From assembly GCA_937896565.1 (NCBI GenBank), contig CALBOV010000055.1, positions 1 to 36,884 on the forward strand: 36,884 nt of DNA, read 5' to 3'. Of the stretch, positions 17,000 through 25,947 are shown one piece after another; positions within the stretch are counted from its first letter, which is position 1; each line of letters starts with the position of its first letter. A program made the translations under genes and the position numbers. Source of the DNA: an uncultured Salinisphaerales bacterium. GTDB lineage: Bacteria > Pseudomonadota > Gammaproteobacteria > Nevskiales > OUC007. The notes beneath the pieces are model-generated. The model worked only from the letters and a program-made list of their open reading frames with translations, was not told the origin of the DNA and made no database searches.

Positions 17000-17560
17000 A
17001 TGCCGACCGCACTCGTGGCCATCGCCGATGGCAGCGAAGATATCGAATCCGTCACCGTCATCGACGTGCTCCGACGCGCCGATGTCGACGTCACGGTCGC
17101 CAGCTGCATGCCGGGACGGCGCCAGATCGAGGCCTCGCGCGGCACCCGCATCGAGGCCGACGCATTAATCGACGACTGCCGCGATCAGTTCTTTGACGCC
17201 GTCGTCCTGCCGGGCGGCATGCCCGGCGCCGAACATCTGGGCCGCTGCGATGCGCTGATGGACATGGCCCGCGAGCAACTCGACGCGGGCCGCCTGCTGG
17301 GGGCGATTTGCGCGGCCCCGGCGGTGGCGCTGGAACCCAGCGGTCTGCTCGCCCGCCGGCGCATGACTTGCTTCCCGTCCTTCGCGGAGCGGGTGGAAAC
17401 CGGCACCTGGCTGAACGAGCCGGTGGTTCGCGACGGCGCGCTGATCACCAGCCAGGGGCCCGGCACGGCCATCGCCTTCGCGCTGGCCCTGGTCGGCCAG
17501 TTGGTGAGCCCGGAATCCGCGGAGCGGATCGGCCAGCAGATGCTGGCACCCGCGGCGTAA
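17000..17560 (+). CDS. yajL: DJ-1/PfpI family protein, YajL-like
   Basis: The 186-residue protein has the full DJ-1/PfpI fold pattern: LVAIADGSEDIE at the start, VVLPGGMPGAEHL at 68-80 and the nucleophile elbow GAICAAPAVAL with cysteine 104. Length and motifs match the YajL/DJ-1 branch (E. coli YajL has 196 residues), linked to oxidative stress and chaperone or deglycase-like activities, the last disputed. GGAG precedes the ATG by six bases. It stands alone, 68 bases after the HmuY-like gene on the same strand and converging on the SH3 protein gene. Confidence 0.9.
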   Translation: MPTALVAIADGSEDIESVTVIDVLRRADVDVTVASCMPGRRQIEASRGTRIEADALIDDCRDQFFDAVVLPGGMPGAEHLGRCDALMDMAREQLDAGRLLGAICAAPAVALEPSGLLARRRMTCFPSFAERVETGTWLNEPVVRDGALITSQGPGTAIAFALALVGQLVSPESAERIGQQMLAPAA

Positions 17561-17570
17561 TCGCCCGGCT

Positions 17571-18131
17571 TCAGCCGCCGCGCTCTCCGGACAGTTCCGG
17601 GGGCGGCTCGATGAGCGTACGCGGCACCCAGCCGGTTTCACCGGACGGCGTGCGGATCTCGCACCAGTACTGGCCGGCTTCGCGGCGCGCCATGCAATAG
17701 GACACATCCACGCCCGAACCACCGGGCAGATGCGTCAGGGATTCCCCTCCCGGGCTGCGTCGAACAATCACCGACTCGATCGCCGGCACGATGCGATCGC
17801 CGGCGGGCACCGGCTTGTCCTCGCCTGCCGACACCCTCGATTCCAGGGTTTGCAGACGGGCTTCCAGCGCAAGCAGGCGATTCGACAATTCCAGCGCCTC
17901 GCCAGCGGTGTCCGCGTTGCCGTCCTGCCCGGAGCTCTGGACCACGAACCAGCCAAAGCCCGCCATCGCGACATTGATGGCGAGCAGGACCGCCAGCCCC
18001 GTCACGAGCACGCGACGCAGCCGGGGCTCGGGATCCTCGTCGGCGCCCGGCGTGCCCCGCGAGATCGAGACTAAACCGAAGACAGCGGCGATCACGATGG
18101 CCGCGAGCAATATGAGTACGATTGGATGCAT
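17571..18131 (-). CDS. Membrane-anchored SH3-domain protein
   Basis: The 186-residue product has two hydrophobic helices, about 2-22 and 41-63, separated by a short charged loop. A helical, coiled-coil-like stretch (about 80-103, leucine-rich with LLALEARLQTLESRV) follows. The C-terminus, about 112-178, is a bacterial SH3-like domain with VIVRRSPGGES, YWCEIRTPSGETGWVPRTLI. Such domains often face the periplasm and bind cell-wall or protein ligands. If both helices span the membrane the SH3 domain would be on the same side as the N-terminus. No specific function is recognised. No good Shine-Dalgarno is seen. The gene diverges from the sodium channel gene with 136 bases between. Confidence 0.8.
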   Translation of the reverse strand: MHPIVLILLAAIVIAAVFGLVSISRGTPGADEDPEPRLRRVLVTGLAVLLAINVAMAGFGWFVVQSSGQDGNADTAGEALELSNRLLALEARLQTLESRVSAGEDKPVPAGDRIVPAIESVIVRRSPGGESLTHLPGGSGVDVSYCMARREAGQYWCEIRTPSGETGWVPRTLIEPPPELSGERGG

Positions 18132-18267
18132 GGTCTGTCGCTGAATTCCCCTCAGCGGCGCAGCCTACCCGATCGCCGCCGCAAGCTCATCGGCAAGACT
18201 CGTGCATGTCACGCGTGAATCGGCAACAATCCGCGCCCGCCACCCGTTCGGACCCACCGGATTAGAC

Positions 18268-19071
18268 ATGATCGATCGGCTCCGCCGCCTCGTGACCAGC
18301 GATGCCTTCGGCCGTTTCATTACCGCCGTGATCATGGTGAACGCCGTGACACTGGGCCTGCAGACCAGCGAGCAGCTCACGGCGCGCTGGGGCGACGCGC
18401 TGCATGGGCTCGACCAGCTTGCGCTGACGATCTTCACCATCGAGATCCTGCTGCGACTGCTGCTGATTCCACGCAAGTCGATCCGTGACCCTTGGTTCTG
18501 GTTCGACTTCAGCGTCGTGGCGATCTGCTACCTCCCCGCGGCTGGGCCGCTGTCGGTGCTCCGCACCCTGCGCCTGTTCCGGGTCCTGCGCCTGATCAGC
18601 GTGGTCCCCAGCCTGCGCCAGACGGTGCAAAGCCTGCTCGGCGCGCTGCCGGGCATGGGATCGGTGGTGCTGTTGCTGGGGCTGATCTTCTATGTCGGTG
18701 CGGTGATCGCGACCGAGGTCTTCGGCGAGGCTTTTCCGGCCTATTTCGGCACGCTGGGCCGCTCGCTCTACAGCCTGTTCCAGATCATGACGCTGGAGTC
18801 CTGGAGCAACGGCATCGTTCGGCCGATCCTCAAGGATTTCCCGATGGCCTGGACGTTCTTCGTGCCGTTCATCGTCGTCACCAGCTTCGCGGTGCTGAAC
18901 ATGTTCATCGGCGTGATCGTGTCGTCCATCGAGGCGGACAGCGAGGACCACCGCAGGGAACACATGGCCGCGCTGGAAGCCCGGCTGATGGAACGACTAC
19001 AGGAGATGGAGAGCCGGTTGCTCACTACCGGGGACAGCAGAAAGCGGGATCGCCCCACGCCACCAGATTGA
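18268..19071 (+). CDS. Bacterial voltage-gated sodium channel, NaChBac/Nav family
   Basis: The 267-residue product has the six-helix plan of bacterial Nav channels (NaChBac has 274). S1-S3 lie at about 14-90. S4 has arginines 99, 102, 105 and 108 spaced by three, the voltage sensor. The pore holds the selectivity filter TLESWS at 175-180, the same as the sodium-selective TLESWS/A of NavAb and NaChBac. S6 spans about 195-221 and a C-terminal coiled coil (about 231-252) is of the kind that holds the four subunits together. A membrane position and sodium selectivity are firmly suggested. Physiological roles in other bacteria include motility, chemotaxis and pH homeostasis at high salt or pH. ATG 18268 fits the family start. 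Confidence 0.93.
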   Translation: MIDRLRRLVTSDAFGRFITAVIMVNAVTLGLQTSEQLTARWGDALHGLDQLALTIFTIEILLRLLLIPRKSIRDPWFWFDFSVVAICYLPAAGPLSVLRTLRLFRVLRLISVVPSLRQTVQSLLGALPGMGSVVLLLGLIFYVGAVIATEVFGEAFPAYFGTLGRSLYSLFQIMTLESWSNGIVRPILKDFPMAWTFFVPFIVVTSFAVLNMFIGVIVSSIEADSEDHRREHMAALEARLMERLQEMESRLLTTGDSRKRDRPTPPD

Positions 19072-19085
19072 GGTCAGACGGCGGT

Positions 19086-19616
19086 CTAGGCGTCCATCTG
19101 CTGCCAGCTCACGCGCTTGGCCTGCGACACGCTGTTGTAGCCGATTGCGAAGTGCTTGGCGAGGTCGGTCTCGATAGCCCGCTGCGCCGCCGTGGTTGTC
19201 GCGTGGGCCGCGGCCTGACGGCGCTCGGCATCCAGTTGCGCGGTCGGCCCCACGATGGCTTCCAGCCCGGCGAGATCTCCCGCGCGAAGACGCGCCAGCG
19301 CCTCCGCCCCGTTTTCGATAATCACGAAGCTGAACATGCCGCTCGCCCCGTCCGAACGCAGGCACAGGCGTTTCACCAGCACCCCGGTGGCGGCGGCAAA
19401 ATCGGACTGACGCAACGTCGTCCGCGCCGACAGCCGATGCCAGTCCGGCGCCATGTCGAACACGTCGCCCAGCTCTGCGTTCCGCGCGCTCAGATCGCGC
19501 AACAACGCGAGCAACGCGCAACGACGGAAATAGGTGTCGACGTCGTTCGGCGCACCGCCCCTGTGCTCGGACCGCTCCCGACCACGGAAGCGCGCGATTA
19601 AAGATCCAAAATCCAT
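19086..19616 (-). CDS. Unrecognised 176-residue protein
   Basis: I do not recognise this protein. It has no signal peptide or membrane helix and looks like a soluble alpha/beta protein: a basic start (IARFRGRERSEHRGG), a helical YFRRCALLALLRDLSARN, a beta-like FSFVIIENG and an alanine-rich helical C-terminal half ending in KHFAIGYNSVSQAKRVSW. ATG 19616 is chosen for the GGAG nine bases upstream; starts at 19640 and 19649 would add 8 and 11 residues. It converges on the sodium channel gene (14 bases between stops) and diverges from the amidotransferase gene. Codon pattern (G/C at third positions) supports a real gene. Confidence 0.65.
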   Translation of the reverse strand: MDFGSLIARFRGRERSEHRGGAPNDVDTYFRRCALLALLRDLSARNAELGDVFDMAPDWHRLSARTTLRQSDFAAATGVLVKRLCLRSDGASGMFSFVIIENGAEALARLRAGDLAGLEAIVGPTAQLDAERRQAAAHATTTAAQRAIETDLAKHFAIGYNSVSQAKRVSWQQMDA

Positions 19617-19744
19617 GGCATCACTCTCCAGACGGACCATGAACCGCATGGTCGTTGGTGAATTTTGCGAGGGCCCAACGCGCCAGGCAAGACAGCAAGC
19701 CTCAAGAACCACGACCGGGTTCGCAGAACAATGCGCGGATGGCG

Positions 19745-19750
19745 GATAAT
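19745..19750 (+). promoter_or_regulatory. Possible -10 element for the amidotransferase gene
   Basis: GATAAT at 19745-19750 differs from TATAAT at one base and lies 40 bases before the trpG start at 19790. No convincing -35 element is placed at 16-18 bases upstream, so the call is weak. Confidence 0.3.
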
Positions 19751-19789
19751 GGCGCTTTCTCGACCGCACCCGGCGCCGGACCAGCTCTC

Positions 19790-20389
<600 letters not shown>

Positions 20390-20390
20390 G

Positions 20391-21008
20391 TCAGGCGGGC
20401 GATCCGTCCGCCAGCAACGCCTCGATGTCCTTGATCGACGCCCGGCGGATGGGCTGATCGTCCACTGACGAGATCGGTGGCTGGCGCCCGCCGCGCTCCG
20501 GAAAGACCGTCGCGGTGACACGGGTGCCTTCGAACTCGAACTCGCAGACCGGCCGCTCCTCGAACACGCCACGACGCACCTGCAGGCGAACCGCGCCGGT
20601 ATCGAAGGGAATGCCCTGATTGAGGAACTGGATGTCCAGTTCCTCAACCGCATCGGCGAACACGTGCAGCTGGATGTCGTACTCCCGCGGCTCCAGACCA
20701 ATGGCGCCCGAGTAGACGCCGCCGACCAGCCGCGGTCGAAACTCCGCCAGCCAGCGCATCACGCGAATGGCCTTGCGGCGCAGGTCGGCCAGCGCCCGCT
20801 CGAACGCCTCGCCACCGAACACCTGCTGATACGCGAGCACCGCGTCGCGTACCTCGCTGTTGCGGGGCATGCCCGACATTGCATCAGCGGGCAGATGCTC
20901 CGCGGCCTTGGATTTGGCCAGCCGATAGTCCTTCAGCCCGGTTTCGCAAATGATGCGAGCGGCTTCATTCGCGAGCGCCGCGCGCCCGCGGTCGGAGGAG
21001 GATGTCAT
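20391..21008 (-). CDS. Conserved small protein, degenerate nucleotidyltransferase-like
   Basis: The 205-residue protein starts with a helical region (about 5-40, ANEAARIICETGLKDYRLAK), passes through a helical middle, and has a beta-rich core, LVGGVYSGAIG followed by YDIQLHVFAD, that resembles the GS...DxD core of minimal nucleotidyltransferases with the catalytic residues partly lost. A further beta stretch, FEFEGTRVTATVFPERGG, follows. I recall proteins of this build in related gammaproteobacteria, annotated as hypothetical or nucleotidyltransferase, but the function is unknown. Its ATG overlaps the stop codon of the PBP1A gene by one base, so the two are co-transcribed and probably translationally coupled. 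It converges on trpG, whose stop codon is one base away. Confidence 0.7.
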   Translation of the reverse strand: MTSSSDRGRAALANEAARIICETGLKDYRLAKSKAAEHLPADAMSGMPRNSEVRDAVLAYQQVFGGEAFERALADLRRKAIRVMRWLAEFRPRLVGGVYSGAIGLEPREYDIQLHVFADAVEELDIQFLNQGIPFDTGAVRLQVRRGVFEERPVCEFEFEGTRVTATVFPERGGRQPPISSVDDQPIRRASIKDIEALLADGSPA

Positions 21009-23500
21009 CAGAACAGGTCTTCGACGCTCTTGGATTCCTGGCCGTTGCGATTCCAGTCCGAGTAGTGCTCGGGCGCCTTGGGCACGAGGTCGGCCGGGAA
21101 GGTCTCGAACACGGCGTCGTCCGTGCCGTAGGTCGCCAGCTCACCACTGACCGGGTCGATGCGCACGGTCACCAGACCGGCCGGGCGCTCCATGGTGGAC
21201 TCGGGCATGCCGTCGAGCGCGCTGCGCATGAAGTCGATCCACATCGGCAGCGCCGCGCGACCGCCGGCCTCCCCTCGTCCGAGCGGGCGCATCTGATCGA
21301 AGCCGATCCAGGCCACGGCCACCAGCTGGCCGTTGAAACCCGCGAACCAGGCATCGTTCTCGTCGTTGGTCGTACCGGTTTTGCCCGCCAGATCCGAGCG
21401 CCCCAGCGTGCGGGCGCGACGGGCCGTTCCGCGCGCGACAACATCCTGCATCATGCTGGTCATCAGCCACGCGTTCTCCGCGTCGATGACCCGGGGCGCC
21501 GGCTTCACGACCGGCGTGTCGACCCCCGGCCCGGTGGTCGGATCGACGCCGTCGTCATCCGCCACCTGCGGTTGCGCATTGATCGGAACGGCGGGGCTGG
21601 CCTGGTCCAGCCCGGGACAACGCAGGCAGCCGATCGTCCGCTCCGGCATGGCGATCGGCTCGCCCGTCGCAGACTCGATGGCGTCCAGCCAGAATGGATC
21701 GATCAGGAATCCCCCATTGGCGAACACCGCATAGGCGCGGGCCAGTTCCAGCGGTGACAGCACGCCACTGCCCAGCGCAAGCGACAGGTTGCGCGGCAGT
21801 CGATCCTGTGGAATGCCGAAGCGGCTGATGTGGTCCCTGGCCCGGTCGATGCCGACCTGACGCAGCAGGCGGATGGACACGAGGTTGCGCGAATTGACCA
21901 GGGCCTCGCGCATGCGTGTCGGCCCGTAGAACCGCCCGGTGTAGTTCTCCGGCCGCCAGGTGTCTTCCAGCGCGGGATCGTCGAATACCACCGGCGCATC
22001 GTTGATCACCGAGGCCGGGGTGAAGCCGTTGGCCAGCGCCGCCGAATACAGCAGCGGCTTGAACGCCGAGCCGGGCTGACGCTGCGCCTGGACCGCGCGA
22101 TTGAACTTGCCGAGGAAATAGTCGAACCCGCCGACCATGGCCTTGACCTCCCCGGTCACCGGATCCAGCGCGATGAACGCGCCTTGCACCTCGGGGATCT
22201 GGGCCAGCCGCCAGATCTTCGCGCCGTCGTCGGTCTCCACCGACTCCATGCGCACGACGTGACCGGGCGTAGGCGTCGTCTGCTCATCCAGTTCCGCCCA
22301 GGCCAGACCCTCGGGGGTGATGACCTGTTCGCCCAGGTTCAGCGTCCGCACGACCAGCCCGCCGTCCTCGCGCCCCACCACCATCGCAGCGGGCAGACCA
22401 CGAATCAGCGGCAGATCGCGGAGCTGCTGACGCCATGCGAGATCGACATCGGCATCCGACCAGTCGGTGTCCGCGCCGAAGACCGACGTCGCCTCCGGCC
22501 CGCGGTAACCGTGACGCTGGTCGTAGGCCAGCAGCGCTGTCTTCAACGCCTCGTCCGCCGCCCGTTGCAGGCTCGCATCGATGGTGCTGCGAACGTGGTA
22601 GCCCCCGGTGTAGGCGTCCTCGCCGTAGCGGTCGACCATCTCGGCGCGCAGCAGCTCGGCCATGTAGTCGGCCTCGATCTCACCCAGCCCCCGCGTCAGT
22701 TCCGCGGTCACCGGCGAGGTTACCGCCGCGTCGAACTGCGCCTGATTGATCATCTCCAGTTCATGCATGCGCCGCAGCACGTAGTTGCGGCGGATCAGGG
22801 CGCGTTCGGGATTGGCGATCGGGTTGTAGGCGGACGGCGCCTTGGGCAGACCCGCGAGCATCGCCGCCTGAGCCAGCGTCAGCTCCTCGGCCGGCTTGCC
22901 GTAGTAGACCTCCGACGCGGCACCGACCCCGTAGGCCCGGTTGCCGAGAAAGATCTTGTTCAGATAACGCTCAAGAATCTCCTCCTTGGTGAGCTGCTTC
23001 TCGATCTCCAGCGCAAGATAGATTTCCCGCAGTTTGCGCTCATAGGTCCGATCCGATGTCAGGAAGAAATTTCGCGCCAGCTGCATGGTGATGGTGCTAC
23101 CGCCCTGGGACTTTTCTCCCGTTGTCGCCAGCACCCAGGCCGCGCGAACAAGCCCCTGCCAGTCGACGCCGGGATGTTCGAAAAAGCGATCGTCCTCGGC
23201 CGCCAGCACGGCATCGATCAAGGATTGCGGCAACTGGTCGAAAGACAGGGGCGCGCGGCGCTCGGCGCCATACTCGCGCATCAACACGCCGTCGGAGGTG
23301 TAGATGCGAAGCGGAACCTGCAATTCCAGATCATCCAGACCAGTCACCCGCGGCAGGTCGGGCTTGAAATAGGCACCGAGGGCGAAGAAACCGCCGATCG
23401 CGCCAATGACGCCCATCAGCCCCAGGCCGACGACGATGGCCGCACAAATCAGGATGATTCGACCCGGGCGTCGATTTCGATGACCGTCAACTTGAGACAT
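21008..23500 (-). CDS. mrcA: Penicillin-binding protein 1A, bifunctional
   Basis: This 830-residue class A PBP builds and crosslinks peptidoglycan. A short cytoplasmic tail and one membrane helix (about 14-44) come first. The glycosyltransferase domain has the catalytic EDDRFFEHPG at 102-111, then GGSTITMQLARN at 133-144 and RKLREIYLALEIEKQLTKEE. An OB-like insert lies at about 330-430. The transpeptidase domain has SAFK (serine 478), SRN (537-539) and KTGT (707-710). ATG 23500 is chosen; a TTG at 23527 would add nine residues. The gene diverges from pilM, the usual arrangement in gammaproteobacteria, and is coupled to the small nucleotidyltransferase-like gene downstream. Confidence 0.97.
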   Translation of the reverse strand: MSQVDGHRNRRPGRIILICAAIVVGLGLMGVIGAIGGFFALGAYFKPDLPRVTGLDDLELQVPLRIYTSDGVLMREYGAERRAPLSFDQLPQSLIDAVLAAEDDRFFEHPGVDWQGLVRAAWVLATTGEKSQGGSTITMQLARNFFLTSDRTYERKLREIYLALEIEKQLTKEEILERYLNKIFLGNRAYGVGAASEVYYGKPAEELTLAQAAMLAGLPKAPSAYNPIANPERALIRRNYVLRRMHELEMINQAQFDAAVTSPVTAELTRGLGEIEADYMAELLRAEMVDRYGEDAYTGGYHVRSTIDASLQRAADEALKTALLAYDQRHGYRGPEATSVFGADTDWSDADVDLAWRQQLRDLPLIRGLPAAMVVGREDGGLVVRTLNLGEQVITPEGLAWAELDEQTTPTPGHVVRMESVETDDGAKIWRLAQIPEVQGAFIALDPVTGEVKAMVGGFDYFLGKFNRAVQAQRQPGSAFKPLLYSAALANGFTPASVINDAPVVFDDPALEDTWRPENYTGRFYGPTRMREALVNSRNLVSIRLLRQVGIDRARDHISRFGIPQDRLPRNLSLALGSGVLSPLELARAYAVFANGGFLIDPFWLDAIESATGEPIAMPERTIGCLRCPGLDQASPAVPINAQPQVADDDGVDPTTGPGVDTPVVKPAPRVIDAENAWLMTSMMQDVVARGTARRARTLGRSDLAGKTGTTNDENDAWFAGFNGQLVAVAWIGFDQMRPLGRGEAGGRAALPMWIDFMRSALDGMPESTMERPAGLVTVRIDPVSGELATYGTDDAVFETFPADLVPKAPEHYSDWNRNGQESKSVEDLF

Positions 23501-23550
23501 GGCACGCAGGTTTGGGCGTTGGATCAAGGATTTGTGCTCGTATCTTCTTG

Positions 23551-23578
23551 TTGATTCCGAGTCACACTGGGCTATAGT
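23551..23578 (+). promoter_or_regulatory. Sigma-70 promoter for pilMNOPQ
   Basis: TTGATT (23551-23556) and TATAGT (23573-23578) are separated by 16 bases, matching the -35 and -10 consensus at four and five of six positions. Transcription would start near 23585 and leave a leader of about 73 bases before the pilM ATG. Confidence 0.65.
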
Positions 23579-23657
23579 TAGCGGGGCTGTCTGCCCATCG
23601 CAGGCGGTGAGGTGGGAAGCCTACTCAAAGGGGGGTGTGCTCAAGCGCACATTATAC

Positions 23658-24740
23658 ATGGGGATGCTAGACAAGCTCTTGGGCCGCGGGCCGGAACCCC
23701 TGTTGGGCATCGACATCAGTTCGAGCGCGATCAAGCTGCTGGAACTGCGTCGGGCCGGCTCCCGTTACGAGGTCTGCGCGTTCGCCATCGAGGGTCTGCC
23801 ACCGGCGGCCGTGGTCGACAAGCAGATCAATGAGCCGGAATCGGTCGGTGAAGCCATCGCCAAGGCCGTCCAGCGCGCGGGCACCAAGACCAAGCGTGCC
23901 GCGGTCGCGGTCGCGGGCTCCTCCGTCATCACCAAGACGATCACCATGCCGGCGTCGCTGAGCGAGGCGGACATGGAGGAACAGATCAAGGTCGAGGCCG
24001 ATCAGTACATCCCGTACTCGATCGACGACGTGAATCTCGACTTCCAGATTCTCGGCCCCACCGAAAACACCGACGAGACGGTGGACGTGCTGCTCGCGGC
24101 CTGCCGCAAGGACACGGTGGAATCACGCATCAGCGTGCTCGAACTCGGCGGCCTGAAACCGGCCATCGTCGACATCGAGGCCTTCGTGCTCGAGAACGCC
24201 TGCGAAGTGCTGAAGCCGCAGATGCCCGATCAGGGCCGCGGCCGCACCGTCGCGGTGGTGGATGTCGGCTCCAGCGGCACGTCCACGATCATTCTTCAGG
24301 ACGGCGAGGTCGTGCACACCCGCGACCAGCAGTTCGGAGGGCGCCAGCTCACCGAGGACATCATGCGGCATTACGGCATGTCCTGGGAGGAAGCCGGCAA
24401 GGCCAAGCGCTTCGGGAACCTGCCGGAGGATTATCACGATTCGGTGCTCGCCCCCTTTGTCGAGGACATGGCGCAGCAGATCGATCGCGGACTGCAGTTC
24501 TACTTCGCGTCCTCCGGTGAAGCGCAACGCATCGACCAGATTCTGCTGGCCGGTGGCTGCGCGGGCATCCCCGGCGTGGACACGACGATCAGCGAGCGCC
24601 TGGACATCCCCACGGCCATCGCCCAGCCGTTCGCCGACATGACCGTTATGTCACGTGCCAAGCCGCAGCTCGTCGAGCGTGACGCCACCAGCATGCTGCT
24701 GGCCTGCGGCCTGGCCCTGCGCGCATTCGATACGCCATGA
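23658..24740 (+). CDS. pilM: Type IV pilus inner-membrane platform protein PilM
   Basis: PilM is a cytoplasmic actin-like ATP-binding protein that docks onto the N-terminus of PilN and links the pilus alignment complex to the inside of the cell. The 360-residue product has the actin-fold phosphate loops LLGIDISSSAIKLLEL (about 15-30) and VAVVDVGSSGTSTIIL (about 198-213) and the adenosine-side ILLAGGCAGIPG near 300. ATG 23658 (MGMLDKLLG) matches the family N-terminus; ATG 23664 is two codons on. No good Shine-Dalgarno precedes it: the G-rich stretch at 23630-23636 is too far away. First gene of pilMNOPQ. Confidence 0.96.
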   Translation: MGMLDKLLGRGPEPLLGIDISSSAIKLLELRRAGSRYEVCAFAIEGLPPAAVVDKQINEPESVGEAIAKAVQRAGTKTKRAAVAVAGSSVITKTITMPASLSEADMEEQIKVEADQYIPYSIDDVNLDFQILGPTENTDETVDVLLAACRKDTVESRISVLELGGLKPAIVDIEAFVLENACEVLKPQMPDQGRGRTVAVVDVGSSGTSTIILQDGEVVHTRDQQFGGRQLTEDIMRHYGMSWEEAGKAKRFGNLPEDYHDSVLAPFVEDMAQQIDRGLQFYFASSGEAQRIDQILLAGGCAGIPGVDTTISERLDIPTAIAQPFADMTVMSRAKPQLVERDATSMLLACGLALRAFDTP

Positions 24741-25315
24741 AGCGGATCAACCTACTCGACTGGCGCGAGGAACGCCGCGATCGGCTGAAGAAGCAGTTCG
24801 CCCAGACCGCGATCGGCGGCGCTCTGGTCGCGGCGCTGCTGGTTTACGGGGGCATGTGGTTCATGAACGGTGCCATCGAGCACCAGAACAAGCGCAACAA
24901 CATGCTCAAGTCCGAGATCAAGGCGATCGATCGCAAGATCAAGGAGATCGAGGAGCTCGAGCGCGTCAAGGCCAACCTGCTGGCGCGCATGCGCATCATC
25001 GAGGAGTTGCAGGCCAGCCGCTCGCAGACCGTGCATTTCTTCGACGAGATCGTGAACACGCTGCCGGACGGCGTTTTCCTCACCCTGATTCGCCAGCAGG
25101 GACAGGCGACCACCATCGAGGGCGTGGCCGAATCCAACGGGCGCGTCTCCACCTACATGAAGAACCTGGACGCCTCGGAGTGGTTCTCGAATCCGCGTCT
25201 GGTGGTCATCAAGACCAGCAGTGAACGCGGCGGCACCGGACGGTCCAGCCAGTTCACGCTGCAGGTGAAGAATGTCCGTCCCTCGGGCGACAACGCGAGC
25301 GAGGACGATTCGTGA
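24737..25315 (+). CDS. pilN: Type IV pilus assembly protein PilN
   Basis: The 192-residue inner-membrane protein has the short cytoplasmic motif INLLDWR at 4-10 that inserts into PilM, one membrane helix at about 26-45, a coiled coil (about 48-95) and a periplasmic ferredoxin-like domain. It pairs with PilO to form the part of the pilus machine spanning inner membrane and periplasm. The start overlaps the pilM stop by four bases (ATGA), and its stop overlaps the pilO start by four. Confidence 0.96.
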   Translation: MKRINLLDWREERRDRLKKQFAQTAIGGALVAALLVYGGMWFMNGAIEHQNKRNNMLKSEIKAIDRKIKEIEELERVKANLLARMRIIEELQASRSQTVHFFDEIVNTLPDGVFLTLIRQQGQATTIEGVAESNGRVSTYMKNLDASEWFSNPRLVVIKTSSERGGTGRSSQFTLQVKNVRPSGDNASEDDS

Positions 25316-25947
25316 ACGCACGCGAAATCTTCGACGAACTCCAGGGCCTGGACCCGAACAACCCCGGCGCCTGGCCTGGTTACGCCCGCATCGGCGCGGT
25401 CATCCTGATCATGGCCATCATCATCGGCGCCGGCAGCTGGTATCTGGTCAAACCCAAATTCGAGCAGCTGGACAAGGTCGAGGCCGAGGAAACCCAGCTG
25501 CGCAAGACCTTCGAGAACAAGCAGAAGAAGATCGCCAACCTCGACGCCTACAAGGCCCAGCTCGAGGAGATGCGCCGCTCCTTCGGCGCGATGCTGCGCC
25601 AGCTGCCGAACCGGACCGAGGTCGCGAACCTGCTCAACGACATTTCCCAGACCCGCGTCGCCAGCGGTCTGGAGGAAGAGCTGTTCCAGCCTCAGGGACC
25701 GGTCACCAAGGAGTTCTACGCGGAACTGCCCAACAAGATCACGGTGGTCGGCACCTACCACGAGATGGGCGCCTTCGTCTCCGGCGTGGCCGCCCTGCCG
25801 CGTATCGTCACCATCGATCAGGTGGAGATCCGACCCGCCGGTGGTGGCCGTCGCAACAACAGTGGTGCTCCGGAAGGCGAACTGCGCATGCAGGCGCTGG
25901 CCAAGACCTTCCGCTACCTCGACGAAAGCGACGAGGAAGAAGAATGA
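25312..25947 (+). CDS. pilO: Type IV pilus assembly protein PilO
   Basis: The 211-residue protein has one membrane helix (about 24-43), a coiled coil rich in E, K and Q (about 50-90) and a periplasmic domain with ITVVGTYHEMGAFVSGVAAL and PRIVTIDQVEI, the pattern of PilO. It heterodimerises with PilN and binds PilP. Start is GTG 25312 overlapping the pilN stop, with GAGGA just upstream. The N-terminus FDELQGLDPNNPGAWP is typical. Confidence 0.96.
   Translation: MNAREIFDELQGLDPNNPGAWPGYARIGAVILIMAIIIGAGSWYLVKPKFEQLDKVEAEETQLRKTFENKQKKIANLDAYKAQLEEMRRSFGAMLRQLPNRTEVANLLNDISQTRVASGLEEELFQPQGPVTKEFYAELPNKITVVGTYHEMGAFVSGVAALPRIVTIDQVEIRPAGGGRRNNSGAPEGELRMQALAKTFRYLDESDEEEE

Noticed and set aside
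21830-23554. A 574-codon plus-strand frame
   Set aside because: It is antisense to the PBP1A gene, whose catalytic motifs are complete.
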